A DNA stretch of 14,795 bases from Tiamatella sp964451715 (GTDB taxonomy: Archaea; Thermoproteota; Thermoprotei_A; Sulfolobales; Acidilobaceae). Of the stretch, positions 1 through 6,215 are shown one piece after another. The position numbers and the translations under genes were made by a program. The notes beneath the pieces were generated by a model, which was given only the letters and a program-made list of their open reading frames with translations, was not told the DNA's origin and did no database searches. Location: contig CAYVIZ010000029.1 in assembly GCA_964451715.1 (NCBI GenBank), positions 1 through 14,795 on the forward strand, in the 5' to 3' direction. Position 1 is the first letter of the stretch. Every line of letters starts with the position of its first letter.

Positions 1-12
1 TTCTATATAAAG
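1..12 (+). promoter_or_regulatory. TATA-like promoter element for the TtuA-like gene
   Basis: CTATATAAAG at 3-12 is a good archaeal TATA element on the plus strand. With the usual spacing of about 25 nt, transcription would start near 30-35. That is after the upstream in-frame TTG (20) and ATG (26) codons, so it favours the ATG at 95 as translation start, with a leader of about 60 nt. The region upstream of the window is unseen. Confidence 0.5.
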
Positions 13-94
13 TTTTCCATTGACAATGAGGTGTTTGAAACCGGATACCAAACATTTAACCAGACCACGAATAATACCAGCACAGGGGCCTGCA

Positions 95-832
95 ATGCAA
101 GTGAAAACCTGCAGCATATGCGGCAAGCGGGAGGCATTAGTGAAGAGGACCATAAGCGGCGAATACATATGCAAGCCATGCCTCGACAAGGTGGTGAAGA
201 AGAATGCGAAGCGGTCCCTAGCGAAAACCAGGATCCTCAAGGAGGGAATGAGGATAATAGTTCACACAACTTGGCTAGCGCCCACGCCGAGCCTTATAGC
301 GGCAAGAATAGTGCCCCGCGTCGAATCACGGTACAGGACGAAACTCTATCTAGCAGTGCCTAGCGACATGATGGGATACCTGGATGCCGGGGTGGAGAGC
401 CTGTATGAGAGAGTAATACTGTATAATTACAGGATAGAGAGAGACGGTATAGGTGAATGCCTGGAGGAGGACATTAGTAGTGCGGTGGAGAACGCGTTGA
501 GACAAGGGGCTGAAGCCGTTATAACGCCTTACCCCCTGTTCCTACTCGCGAAGACAGGTTTATACAGCATGTTCAGCGGGAACAAGAGCCTCCTACACCT
601 CTCCAAGCCCGTCCAGAACAGGAGTGGAATACCACTGGTCAGCGCGTTATACAATATGGAGTCAGAGCTCATAACTCTCTACGCACACGTCAACGGTATA
701 CCTCTACTAGACCCTAAACCGGCGTGCAGGGATTATGGTGCGCGTGAAGTGTTATTGAACGTGCTGGGGGAGAGCAGGGAGGTGGAGTTTAACACGCTGA
801 AAACCCTAATCCGCCTTTCCGAACTGCTCTAG
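95..832 (+). CDS. TtuA/Ncs6-like protein with zinc finger but degenerate PP-loop
   Basis: The 245-residue protein opens with a CxxC...CxxC zinc finger (C6, C9, C26, C29), as in the TtuA/Ncs6 tRNA 2-thiolation enzymes. A KEGMRIIV strand follows, where TtuA has its ATP-binding loop. The expected SGGKDS loop is replaced by HTTWLAPTPS (57-66). Residues about 137-166 (GAEAVITPY, then AKTGLYSMFSGN) resemble the TtuA segment GAD-I-TGHNLDDEAQT-L-N-L-GD but lack the acidic residues. Residues 179-204 (IPLVSALYNMESELITLYA) resemble the R-KPL-I-E-EV-YA segment. The C-terminal second zinc finger of TtuA is absent. I infer a paralog that no longer adenylates tRNA and may have a binding or structural role. 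The start is set at ATG 95 because the zinc finger follows directly and the TATA box lies at 3-12; in-frame TTG 20 and ATG 26 also exist. The 3' end overlaps the convergent zinc-ribbon gene by 27 nt. Confidence 0.65.
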   Translation: MQVKTCSICGKREALVKRTISGEYICKPCLDKVVKKNAKRSLAKTRILKEGMRIIVHTTWLAPTPSLIAARIVPRVESRYRTKLYLAVPSDMMGYLDAGVESLYERVILYNYRIERDGIGECLEEDISSAVENALRQGAEAVITPYPLFLLAKTGLYSMFSGNKSLLHLSKPVQNRSGIPLVSALYNMESELITLYAHVNGIPLLDPKPACRDYGAREVLLNVLGESREVEFNTLKTLIRLSELL

Positions 833-1543
833 CCTGCTCCTAACGAGTTCCCTCTCACTCTTAGAGAGAAAGATCACGGGGCTGGACTGGGTTTCAGCTT
901 TATCCCCAACGTCTAGTCTACCGTCAGGTAAAACATATACGAAACCCTTCTGGAGAAGCATCTCCAAACTCTTGGAGTCCAGTCTCTCCATAAGCTCTGA
1001 CAGCTTCTCCTCGAAGTTATTCGCCTCCTTAACCTCCTCCTCACGCGCAGTATAACCGCATACCACGCAGGTGAAGTCCGGTGTAAGGCTTCTGAACCCG
1101 CATCTCGGGCAAACTAGGGGGAAGCCTCTAGGGGACGAGTTCCATAGGTCTCTGAGAACCTCCACGAGATCGCCGCGGTTAACGCGCTTCAGCAGGGGGT
1201 ACAGGCGGGGAGCAGCCTTCACTGCCAGCTCTGGGTTACGGGTTATTATGAATTCTAGTACATCTCCCCTCGGCTCCTCTGTTTTCTCGAGAAGCTTGGC
1301 GGCGAGGGCTTTCTCGAAGCCGGCTATGTTGCGTTTTATCCTGTTAAACACGGGGTCGGGCTTGGGCTTTGTGGCCATCTGGGAGGCGAGGTCGAGGACT
1401 ATCTCCCTAATCATGGAGGCTACTATCTCTCTCGGTATACCTATTATACTGTAGCCCCTGTACTCCATGAGCCTGTTTGTTACATCCTCGACTAGGGGGT
1501 CCGGGTTGAACTTCCCCCTGCTCCTCTTTCTAGCCACCTGCAA
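806..1543 (-). CDS. Zinc-ribbon protein of unknown function
   Basis: This encodes a 245-residue soluble protein with no signal peptide or membrane segment. Residues 1-140 are basic and mostly helical, including a KPKPDPVFNRIKRN segment. A zinc ribbon follows, CPRC at 145-148 and CVVC at 159-162. Then comes a charged helical stretch (about 165-200), and the tail ends SKSERELVRSRLEQ. I do not recognise the family. The ribbon plus basic helices would suit nucleic-acid or ribosome binding, but that is inference. The start is TTG at 1543, or the in-frame GTG at 1537 two codons later; neither has a strong Shine-Dalgarno sequence. It lies 17 nt downstream of the 119-residue gene and is probably co-transcribed with it. 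Its stop codon lies inside the convergent TtuA-like gene. Confidence 0.75.
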   Translation of the reverse strand: MQVARKRSRGKFNPDPLVEDVTNRLMEYRGYSIIGIPREIVASMIREIVLDLASQMATKPKPDPVFNRIKRNIAGFEKALAAKLLEKTEEPRGDVLEFIITRNPELAVKAAPRLYPLLKRVNRGDLVEVLRDLWNSSPRGFPLVCPRCGFRSLTPDFTCVVCGYTAREEEVKEANNFEEKLSELMERLDSKSLEMLLQKGFVYVLPDGRLDVGDKAETQSSPVIFLSKSERELVRSRLEQFGKAD

Positions 1544-1560
1544 CCCCCGGTGGACGGGCT

Positions 1561-1920
1561 TTAGTTGTGGAGGCCCATTCTCCTACTGTTATAGTAGAGG
1601 GAGACTAGGTAGCTGACCACTGCCAGGAGCTCGGTGCGCTTCCTCGTATAGTAGTATTTGAGCCTTCTCCTGAACTGTTCTGGGCTAGGGTTCTTCCTGC
1701 CGAACCACGTCCTCCTAAGCCTCCTGTATAGGAATGCAAGCATCTCCATGTAGTTATCCTCGTCTACTATGTAGGAGTACCCGTTCTCGAATATGATCCT
1801 GTCAATATCCTGCCAAAGCACCTCGTCTAGGATGTTAAGGTATACGGCAATGTTCACCGTCTTGTTTACAAGCTTGTTATTCTTTTCCTTGGGCAAACTC
1901 TCTCCACCCATATTATTCAT
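1561..1920 (-). CDS. Small basic helical protein of unknown function
   Basis: This is 119 residues long, rich in Lys, Arg and Tyr, and predicted mostly helical. It has no Cys, no signal peptide and no clear membrane segment. A central YMEMLAFLYRRLRRTWF stretch and a C-terminal RRRLKYYYTRKRTELLAVVSYLVSLYY stretch (about residues 84-111 together) look like amphipathic basic helices. I do not recognise the family. ATG 1920 is preceded by GATAAAAGC at 1939-1945 about 22 nt upstream and has no Shine-Dalgarno sequence, so the message is probably leaderless or nearly so. ATG 1911 (Met4) is an alternative start at a more typical TATA distance. It is the first gene of a two-gene leftward operon with the zinc-ribbon gene. 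Adjacency suggests a shared, perhaps lineage-specific, role. Confidence 0.7.
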   Translation of the reverse strand: MNNMGGESLPKEKNNKLVNKTVNIAVYLNILDEVLWQDIDRIIFENGYSYIVDEDNYMEMLAFLYRRLRRTWFGRKNPSPEQFRRRLKYYYTRKRTELLAVVSYLVSLYYNSRRMGLHN

Positions 1921-1936
1921 CTAGGTGTACCCCGGG

Positions 1937-1946
1937 GCTTTTATCG
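1937..1946 (-). promoter_or_regulatory. TATA-like element for the leftward two-gene operon
   Basis: On the minus strand the sequence reads CGATAAAAGC, an A/T-rich element about 22-31 nt upstream of the two candidate ATG codons (1920 and 1911). This suits leaderless transcription, which is common for first genes in crenarchaea. Assigned by pattern only. Confidence 0.4.
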
Positions 1947-2163
1947 GTTAGACCCTTGAAATGCTGGTATGCCTCTATTTTAGTTCTACTGGAAACTGTT
2001 GCCATGGATTGATCAATGGTAATACCGTATCTCATGGAATATAAAAATACTGGCATTACATTGAGGTAGCGTAAGTTTAACTAGCTTATACCCCCTAAAG
2101 TTATAGTTTAGCACGTACGTGAACGCCTAGTTAATGGTATAGGAGCAAGGCCGGTAAAAGGCT

Positions 2164-2171
2164 GGAGGAGG
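2164..2171 (+). promoter_or_regulatory. Strong Shine-Dalgarno sequence before the ribonucleotide reductase
   Basis: GGAGGAGG at 2164-2171 ends 4 nt before ATG 2176. It fixes that ATG as the start and implies that the transcript has a leader. Confidence 0.7.
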
Positions 2172-2175
2172 CATT

Positions 2176-4848
2176 ATGGTTCTCTACGTAGTTAAGCGGG
2201 CGGGGTCGAAGGAGAAGTTCCATTACAGGAAACTCTATAGGAGCATAGAGAAAGCCGTTGCAGCGGCGGGGAAGACTACCGAGGACGCGCTAGAGGTCTA
2301 CAGGGAGGTAATGGCCCAGCTACCCCATGAAGACGAGGCTCCCACGAGTATGATATCTGATCTCGTGGAGAAGACTATCATAGAGAAGATACTCGACGAC
2401 CATACGTGGGAAGAGGCTGCGAAGAGGTATGCCCTGGCGAGGATATATAACCACGTATACGGTAAGGGGGGATGGAGCGAGTTCGACCCCGTCGACCTCT
2501 CCTTCACGTTCAACGCTATAAAGGTGCTCGAAGCCCGTTACCTGCTCAAGGACCCTGAGACCCAGAGATACATTGAGACTCCGCACATGCTCCACAAGAG
2601 GGTGGCCAGGTTCCTGGCAAGGGTGGAGGAGAAATACGGGAAAACACCTGAGGAGGTAAAGGAGATAGAGGAGAAGTTCCTAAGGCTCCTCAACGAGCAC
2701 AGGTTCAAGCCCAACACGCCCACACTCATGAACGCAGACACCAAGCTGGGCATATTATCGGCATGCTTCGTTGTCCCTGTGAGGGACTCCATAACAACGC
2801 CGCGAGGCGATGGTATATACGACGCCCTTAGAGCCCAGGCCGTCATATTCCAGCAGGGTGGAGGAACGGGTTTCGACTTCTCAGAGCTTAGACCCCGCAA
2901 CGACACTGTTTCAAGCACCTCCGGAGTATCAAGCGGGCCTCTAAGCTTCATGAAGCTCTTCGACTTGAATACTGAGGTCATAAAGCAGGGAGGCAAACGC
3001 CGTGGCGCCAACATGGGAGTGCTCCATGTGTGGCACCCTGACATAATGGAGTTCATAAAATCCAAGACAGGCACATGGAAGGATCAGGTTCTCCAGAACT
3101 TCAACATAAGCGTGGGGGTTTACGACGCTTTCATGGAGGCTCTAGAGAAGGGGTTAAAGTGGCCTCTGATAAACCCCCGTAAGACCGATCTGAGAGGCGA
3201 GCGTGACAGCAGGTATTATGCGATAGTAAAGGCGAGGCACAGTATTAGAGAGCAGTGGGTGAGGGATCTAATTGCTAGGGAGCTTGAGGAGAAGGGTTCT
3301 GTCCCGTATGATGAGACTCTCATCATAACGCTGGAGGAGGCCCTGTCTATAGCGGAGGATTCGGGGGCTATAGTGGACTGGGTAGACCCCAAGATGCTCT
3401 TCAAGACCATATACCAGGCCGCGTGGGAGGGAGGGGATCCGGGGCTACTCTTCATAGACGAGATCAACAGGAGGCACCCGACCTGGTATCTCGGGAAAAT
3501 AAACGCGACCAACCCCTGCGGGGAGGAGCCCCTGCTCGAGTGGGAGAACTGTAATCTTGGAAGCATAAACCTGGAGAAGTACGTGGAGGAAACGCCTAGA
3601 GGGCCAAGGATAAAATGGAGAGAGCTCGCGGAGGACGTGGAGACTGCTGTAAGGTTCCTTGACAACGTAATAGACGCCAACAGGCATCCACTACCCCAGA
3701 TAACCGAGGCCAACCTCCTCACCCGTAAGGTAGGCCTAGGTGTTATGGGATGGGCCCGCATGCTGATAAGGCTGCGCATACCATATGACAGCCCCGACGC
3801 CATAAAGCTGGCCTGGGCTGTGAGCGAGTGGATAGCATACCATGCATACAAGGCCAGCAACAAGCTTGCAGCAGAGAAGGGCGTCTTCCCGGCGTGGAAC
3901 CCCAGGCTCTACAGGTTCGTGTGGAGGACTAGGAAGCACGGGAAACCCGAGGAGCTAATGGAGATAGCCGGTGTACCTGTCAGAGGCGAGGGTATAGCTG
4001 AGAAGCTCATAGAGGAGAGGGGCATAGTAGACTGGGAGTCTTTAGAGGAGGAGATAAAGCGTACAGGGCTCAGGAACGCTGCCCTCCTCAGCATAGCTCC
4101 TACAGGCACTATAAGCATACTCTCGGGAACCAGCAGCAGCATCGAGCCATTATTCGCTCTAGCATTCATGCGGTTCGTAAGCGTTGGCCAGTTCATAGAG
4201 GTCGACAGCCTGTTCCTAAGGGACCTAGCCAGATACGAGCTGGATAACCCGGACTTAATACTGGAGATAGCCCAGACAGGCAGCATAGCGGGGAACAAGT
4301 ACCTGCCCAGAACCCTTAGAAGAGTCTACCGGGTAGCCCACGACGTTGACCCGGAGTGGCATCTGCTCCACCAGGCGGCGTGGCAGGCTTGGGTAGACGC
4401 TGGCGTCAGTAAGACAGTCAACCTACGCCACGACGAGCCTCCTGAGACCGTTGAGAGGGTATACATTCTAGCATGGAAGCTCGGGGTCAAAGGCATAACT
4501 GTGTATAGGGACAAGAGCAAGAGTGTCCAAGTCATAGAATTCGGCATAAAGAAGGAGGAGGAAAGGGAAGAAGAGGCCGAGCATGAGGGGGAAGAGGCTG
4601 GGGAGCCGAAGCCCTCCCTGGTTATAGAGGCTGAAAAACCAGGTAAGGAGGCCGAGGAACAGGTAAAGCGTGAGGAGCACGTGGAGGCGTATACAAAGCC
4701 TGTAGATAGGAGTGGAGGGCAGGGCGAGACGAGGGAGACTGCTGGCAGGGCAAAGCTCAGGCTGGGCAAGGGTAAGGTGTCTAAGATAATAGAAGTCGTT
4801 ACAGCTAGCGAGGACTATGCAGGCGGCTGCCTGACCTGCGACGCCTAA
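2176..4848 (+). CDS. nrdJ: Adenosylcobalamin-dependent (class II) ribonucleoside-diphosphate reductase
   Basis: This enzyme reduces ribonucleotides to deoxyribonucleotides using a cobalamin-generated thiyl radical; class II needs no radical subunit or oxygen. The protein has 890 residues. Residues about 2-95 are an N-terminal ATP-cone (VVKRAGSKEKFHYRKL...). The catalytic barrel follows: C197 in SACFVVP and C459 in ENCNLGSINL form the redox pair; N446, C448 and E450 in NPCGE are the catalytic triad, with C448 the radical cysteine. The phosphate-binding APTGTIS is at 641-647, and the late SKTVNL and GVKGITVYRD motifs are present. A Glu/Lys-rich low-complexity linker (about 791-865) leads to a C-terminal CLTC (C885, C888), two residues from the end, which would shuttle electrons to the active site. 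No intein interrupts the motifs. A disulfide oxidoreductase encoded downstream is a plausible electron donor. Confidence 0.95.
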   Translation: MVLYVVKRAGSKEKFHYRKLYRSIEKAVAAAGKTTEDALEVYREVMAQLPHEDEAPTSMISDLVEKTIIEKILDDHTWEEAAKRYALARIYNHVYGKGGWSEFDPVDLSFTFNAIKVLEARYLLKDPETQRYIETPHMLHKRVARFLARVEEKYGKTPEEVKEIEEKFLRLLNEHRFKPNTPTLMNADTKLGILSACFVVPVRDSITTPRGDGIYDALRAQAVIFQQGGGTGFDFSELRPRNDTVSSTSGVSSGPLSFMKLFDLNTEVIKQGGKRRGANMGVLHVWHPDIMEFIKSKTGTWKDQVLQNFNISVGVYDAFMEALEKGLKWPLINPRKTDLRGERDSRYYAIVKARHSIREQWVRDLIARELEEKGSVPYDETLIITLEEALSIAEDSGAIVDWVDPKMLFKTIYQAAWEGGDPGLLFIDEINRRHPTWYLGKINATNPCGEEPLLEWENCNLGSINLEKYVEETPRGPRIKWRELAEDVETAVRFLDNVIDANRHPLPQITEANLLTRKVGLGVMGWARMLIRLRIPYDSPDAIKLAWAVSEWIAYHAYKASNKLAAEKGVFPAWNPRLYRFVWRTRKHGKPEELMEIAGVPVRGEGIAEKLIEERGIVDWESLEEEIKRTGLRNAALLSIAPTGTISILSGTSSSIEPLFALAFMRFVSVGQFIEVDSLFLRDLARYELDNPDLILEIAQTGSIAGNKYLPRTLRRVYRVAHDVDPEWHLLHQAAWQAWVDAGVSKTVNLRHDEPPETVERVYILAWKLGVKGITVYRDKSKSVQVIEFGIKKEEEREEEAEHEGEEAGEPKPSLVIEAEKPGKEAEEQVKREEHVEAYTKPVDRSGGQGETRETAGRAKLRLGKGKVSKIIEVVTASEDYAGGCLTCDA

Positions 4849-4875
4849 CAAGGGGATACAATGGTAACCCTTGTT
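4847..4875 (+). terminator. Hairpin overlapping the ribonucleotide reductase stop codon
   Basis: AACAAGGG (4847-4854, beginning inside the TAA stop) and CCCTTGTT (4868-4875) are perfect 8-nt inverted arms with a 13-nt loop. The sequence after it is pyrimidine-rich (TCAACCCTCTTTGC). Archaeal terminators are usually U-runs rather than hairpins, so this could instead be a 3'-end stabiliser. Position and perfect pairing are clear; function is inferred. Confidence 0.45.
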
Positions 4876-4897
4876 TCAACCCTCTTTGCACCACATG

Positions 4898-4919
4898 CTT
4901 TATAGCTAATCCTTATAAC
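4898..4919 (+). promoter_or_regulatory. TATA-like elements upstream of the disulfide oxidoreductase gene
   Basis: TTTATA (4899-4904) and TTATAA (4913-4918) lie in the 128-nt gap after the reductase gene. Either would give a short leader of about 35-50 nt that includes the Shine-Dalgarno sequence. The gene therefore probably has its own promoter rather than depending on read-through. Confidence 0.45.
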
Positions 4920-4962
4920 TTGGTTCGCGCCATATCAATTGCCTATCAGGCAGAACGGGTTT

Positions 4963-4969
4963 GGAGGTG
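4963..4969 (+). promoter_or_regulatory. Shine-Dalgarno sequence that decides a TTG start
   Basis: GGAGGTG at 4963-4969 lies 7 nt before TTG 4977, in frame with the disulfide oxidoreductase. It supports this non-ATG start; the nearby GTG at 4967 is out of frame. Confidence 0.6.
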
Positions 4970-4976
4970 CATCTGA

Positions 4977-5690
4977 TTGTACCATATAGAGTTTAAGCCC
5001 AGCGAGGAGGAGAAGGAGGACGCGAGGGAAGCGCTTCAGGACCTGGTTGAACCCGTAGAAATCCATGTGTTCACATCCGACAAGTGTCCCACCTGCGGGG
5101 AGACACTGAAGCTGCTGAATTTCATCAAGGAGAATGCCCCTGAAGGCAAGATAATAATCAAGGAGTTCAAACGCGAGGAGGACAAGGAGGCGTTTAACAT
5201 GGAGGGTGTGAAGAGGGTTCCGACGGTGACACTGATAGATGGATATATAAAGTACACCGGCATACCGGCCGGCGAGGAGTTGAGGGGTTTCATAGAGACT
5301 ATATTGAGGATAAGCGAGGGCGACTCCGGCCTCGAGGAGGAGACCGCGGATAAGCTGGCGAAGCTCTCTAACGACGTTTATGTCGAGGTCATAGTCACAC
5401 CGCCCTGCCCCTACTGCCCCTACGCGGCCCTGCTGTCTAACATGTTCGCCTATGAAAGCTGGAAACAGGGCTCCAAGAAGTATGTGTCAGACATAGTTGA
5501 AGCCTATGAAAACCCGGACATAGCTGATAGATACAATGTTCAGAGCGTCCCCACTATTGCTATAAACGGCGTAAAAGTATTCATAGGGCTCCCTGTGGAG
5601 GAGGACTTCATAACATACGTGGAGTACGCGGATCGGGGAGAAATAGAGAAGATGAAGATCAAGGATTACGGGGACGCTACCGGCCTCTAG
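4977..5690 (+). CDS. pdo: Protein disulfide oxidoreductase (two glutaredoxin/thioredoxin folds)
   Basis: This 237-residue cytosolic protein matches the archaeal PDO family, with two thioredoxin-fold halves, each carrying an active-site CxxC and a cis-proline loop. The N-terminal half has CPTC (37-40) and RVPTV with P82. The C-terminal half has CPYC (144-147) and SVPTI with P192. An acidic N-terminal helix precedes the first fold. PDOs form, reduce and shuffle disulfides in hyperthermophile cytosols, and related proteins accept electrons from a thioredoxin reductase. Its position 128 nt after a class II ribonucleotide reductase with a C-terminal CxxC makes it a natural candidate reductant for that enzyme; this is inference from context. 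The start is TTG 4977 with a good Shine-Dalgarno sequence. Length and motifs look complete. Confidence 0.92.
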   Translation: MYHIEFKPSEEEKEDAREALQDLVEPVEIHVFTSDKCPTCGETLKLLNFIKENAPEGKIIIKEFKREEDKEAFNMEGVKRVPTVTLIDGYIKYTGIPAGEELRGFIETILRISEGDSGLEEETADKLAKLSNDVYVEVIVTPPCPYCPYAALLSNMFAYESWKQGSKKYVSDIVEAYENPDIADRYNVQSVPTIAINGVKVFIGLPVEEDFITYVEYADRGEIEKMKIKDYGDATGL

Positions 5691-5733
5691 TTTTCCCTCT
5701 ATCTACACCGGGTAATACACTTTAACCATTCTC

Positions 5734-5768
5734 CACACCCTAACCCTGGACTATAGGGTAGGGTTGTG
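5734..5768. promoter_or_regulatory. Long imperfect dyad between PDO and the HTH regulator gene
   Basis: CACACCCTAACCCT (5734-5747) and AGGGTAGGGTTGTG (5755-5768) are inverted arms that pair fully if one base bulges on each side, around a 7-nt centre (GGACTAT). The dyad lies 44 nt after the PDO stop and just before the regulator's TATA elements. It could be an autoregulatory operator, or a 3' hairpin of the PDO message. Confidence 0.4.
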
Positions 5769-5783
5769 AAATATAGAGGACAA

Positions 5784-5811
5784 GTATATAACACCTGTTA
5801 ATTATTTATAC
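5784..5811 (+). promoter_or_regulatory. TATA-like elements for the HTH regulator gene
   Basis: TATATA (5785-5790) and TTTATA (5805-5810) both fit archaeal TATA boxes. The first would place the transcript start near 5814, giving a short leader for a GTG start at 5830 that has AAGGTG (5818-5823) as Shine-Dalgarno sequence. The second would place it near 5834 and favour ATG 5854. Confidence 0.45.
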
Positions 5812-5820
5812 ACAAATAAG

Positions 5821-6204
5821 GTGCTAAAGGTGGCCGCTGACAGGAATCAGCAGATGGAAGAAAACAGCGGATCGTTCATGCTGCCATGCGAGATGGCCGC
5901 CAGGTATGTCTTGCCGGCTATAAGAGCCGCCCTAGCCGTAGTCCTAACTGATAAGTATGGTTTGACGAGCTATAGGGTTGCAAAGATACTAAACCTGACG
6001 CCGGCCGCCATAACAAACTACCGCAAGGGGAAGAGGGGGAACAAGCTCGTGGAACAAATACTCAGCGAGCCCACCACTAGGAGCTACATTGAGGAGATCG
6101 CTAAGGCTATAAGCAGCGGCGGGGACGGGCTCAGGGTCTTCCGTGAGAAGACATGTGATATCTGTCAGACGGTTAGAGGGGAGAAATGCGATAACCAGAA
6201 ATAG
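5821..6204 (+). CDS. HTH transcriptional regulator with C-terminal Cys cluster (COG2522-like)
   Basis: The protein has up to 127 residues. A conserved core starts near residue 22 (PCEMAARYVLPAIRAALAVVL). It is followed by a Cro/XRE-type helix-turn-helix at about 46-74 (YGLTSYRVAKILNLTPAAITNYRKGKRG), a linker helix, and a C-terminal CDIC...C cluster (C112, C115, C123) suited to binding a metal or Fe-S centre. This layout matches an archaeal predicted-regulator family I recall as COG2522; its targets are not known to me. The start is uncertain: GTG 5821 is the longest form, GTG 5830 has the best-placed Shine-Dalgarno sequence (AAGGTG, 6-nt spacing), and ATG 5854 still contains the whole conserved core. 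A dyad at 5734-5768 just upstream could be its own operator. The gene ends 11 nt from the convergent 400-residue gene. Confidence 0.8.
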   Translation: MLKVAADRNQQMEENSGSFMLPCEMAARYVLPAIRAALAVVLTDKYGLTSYRVAKILNLTPAAITNYRKGKRGNKLVEQILSEPTTRSYIEEIAKAISSGGDGLRVFREKTCDICQTVRGEKCDNQK

Positions 6205-6215
6205 ACGCTAGGCCT

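Larger units (their letters stand above)
1921..2175. promoter_or_regulatory. Divergent intergenic region with RNR promoter and palindromes
   Basis: This 255-nt region separates the leftward small-protein operon from the rightward reductase gene. TATAAAAAT at 2040-2048 is the best plus-strand TATA element and would give a leader of about 100 nt. Weaker A/T-rich elements nearer the gene (for example TTATAC near 2086 and TTATAG near 2101) could give shorter leaders. Upstream of the TATA box lie a perfect 10-bp palindrome ATTGATCAAT (2008-2017) and GGTAATACC (2018-2026, symmetric around one base). These could be regulator sites. I see no RNA gene here. Confidence 0.4.

Noticed and set aside
31..363. 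110-residue open frame overlapping the TtuA-like gene
   Set aside because: It is out of frame with a protein that shows clear zinc-finger and TtuA-like features, and its translation is low-complexity without recognisable motifs.
3307..3332. ATGATGAGACT...CTCATCAT inverted repeat
   Set aside because: It lies inside the conserved coding sequence of the ribonucleotide reductase, with no D box and no sign of an independent transcript.
4566..4770. Purine-rich repeat-like tract at the end of the reductase gene
   Set aside because: It encodes the Glu/Lys-rich linker (GAG, GAA, AAG codons) and is not a tandem DNA repeat or CRISPR array.
2176..4848. Possible intein in the ribonucleotide reductase
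   Set aside because: Catalytic motifs follow at normal spacing and no splicing motifs are seen. The extra length is the Glu/Lys-rich C-terminal linker.
4939..4953. Small TGCCT-ATC-AGGCA hairpin in the PDO leader
   Set aside because: The stem is only 5 bp, with no anti-Shine-Dalgarno pairing or riboswitch-like structure, so it is compatible with chance.
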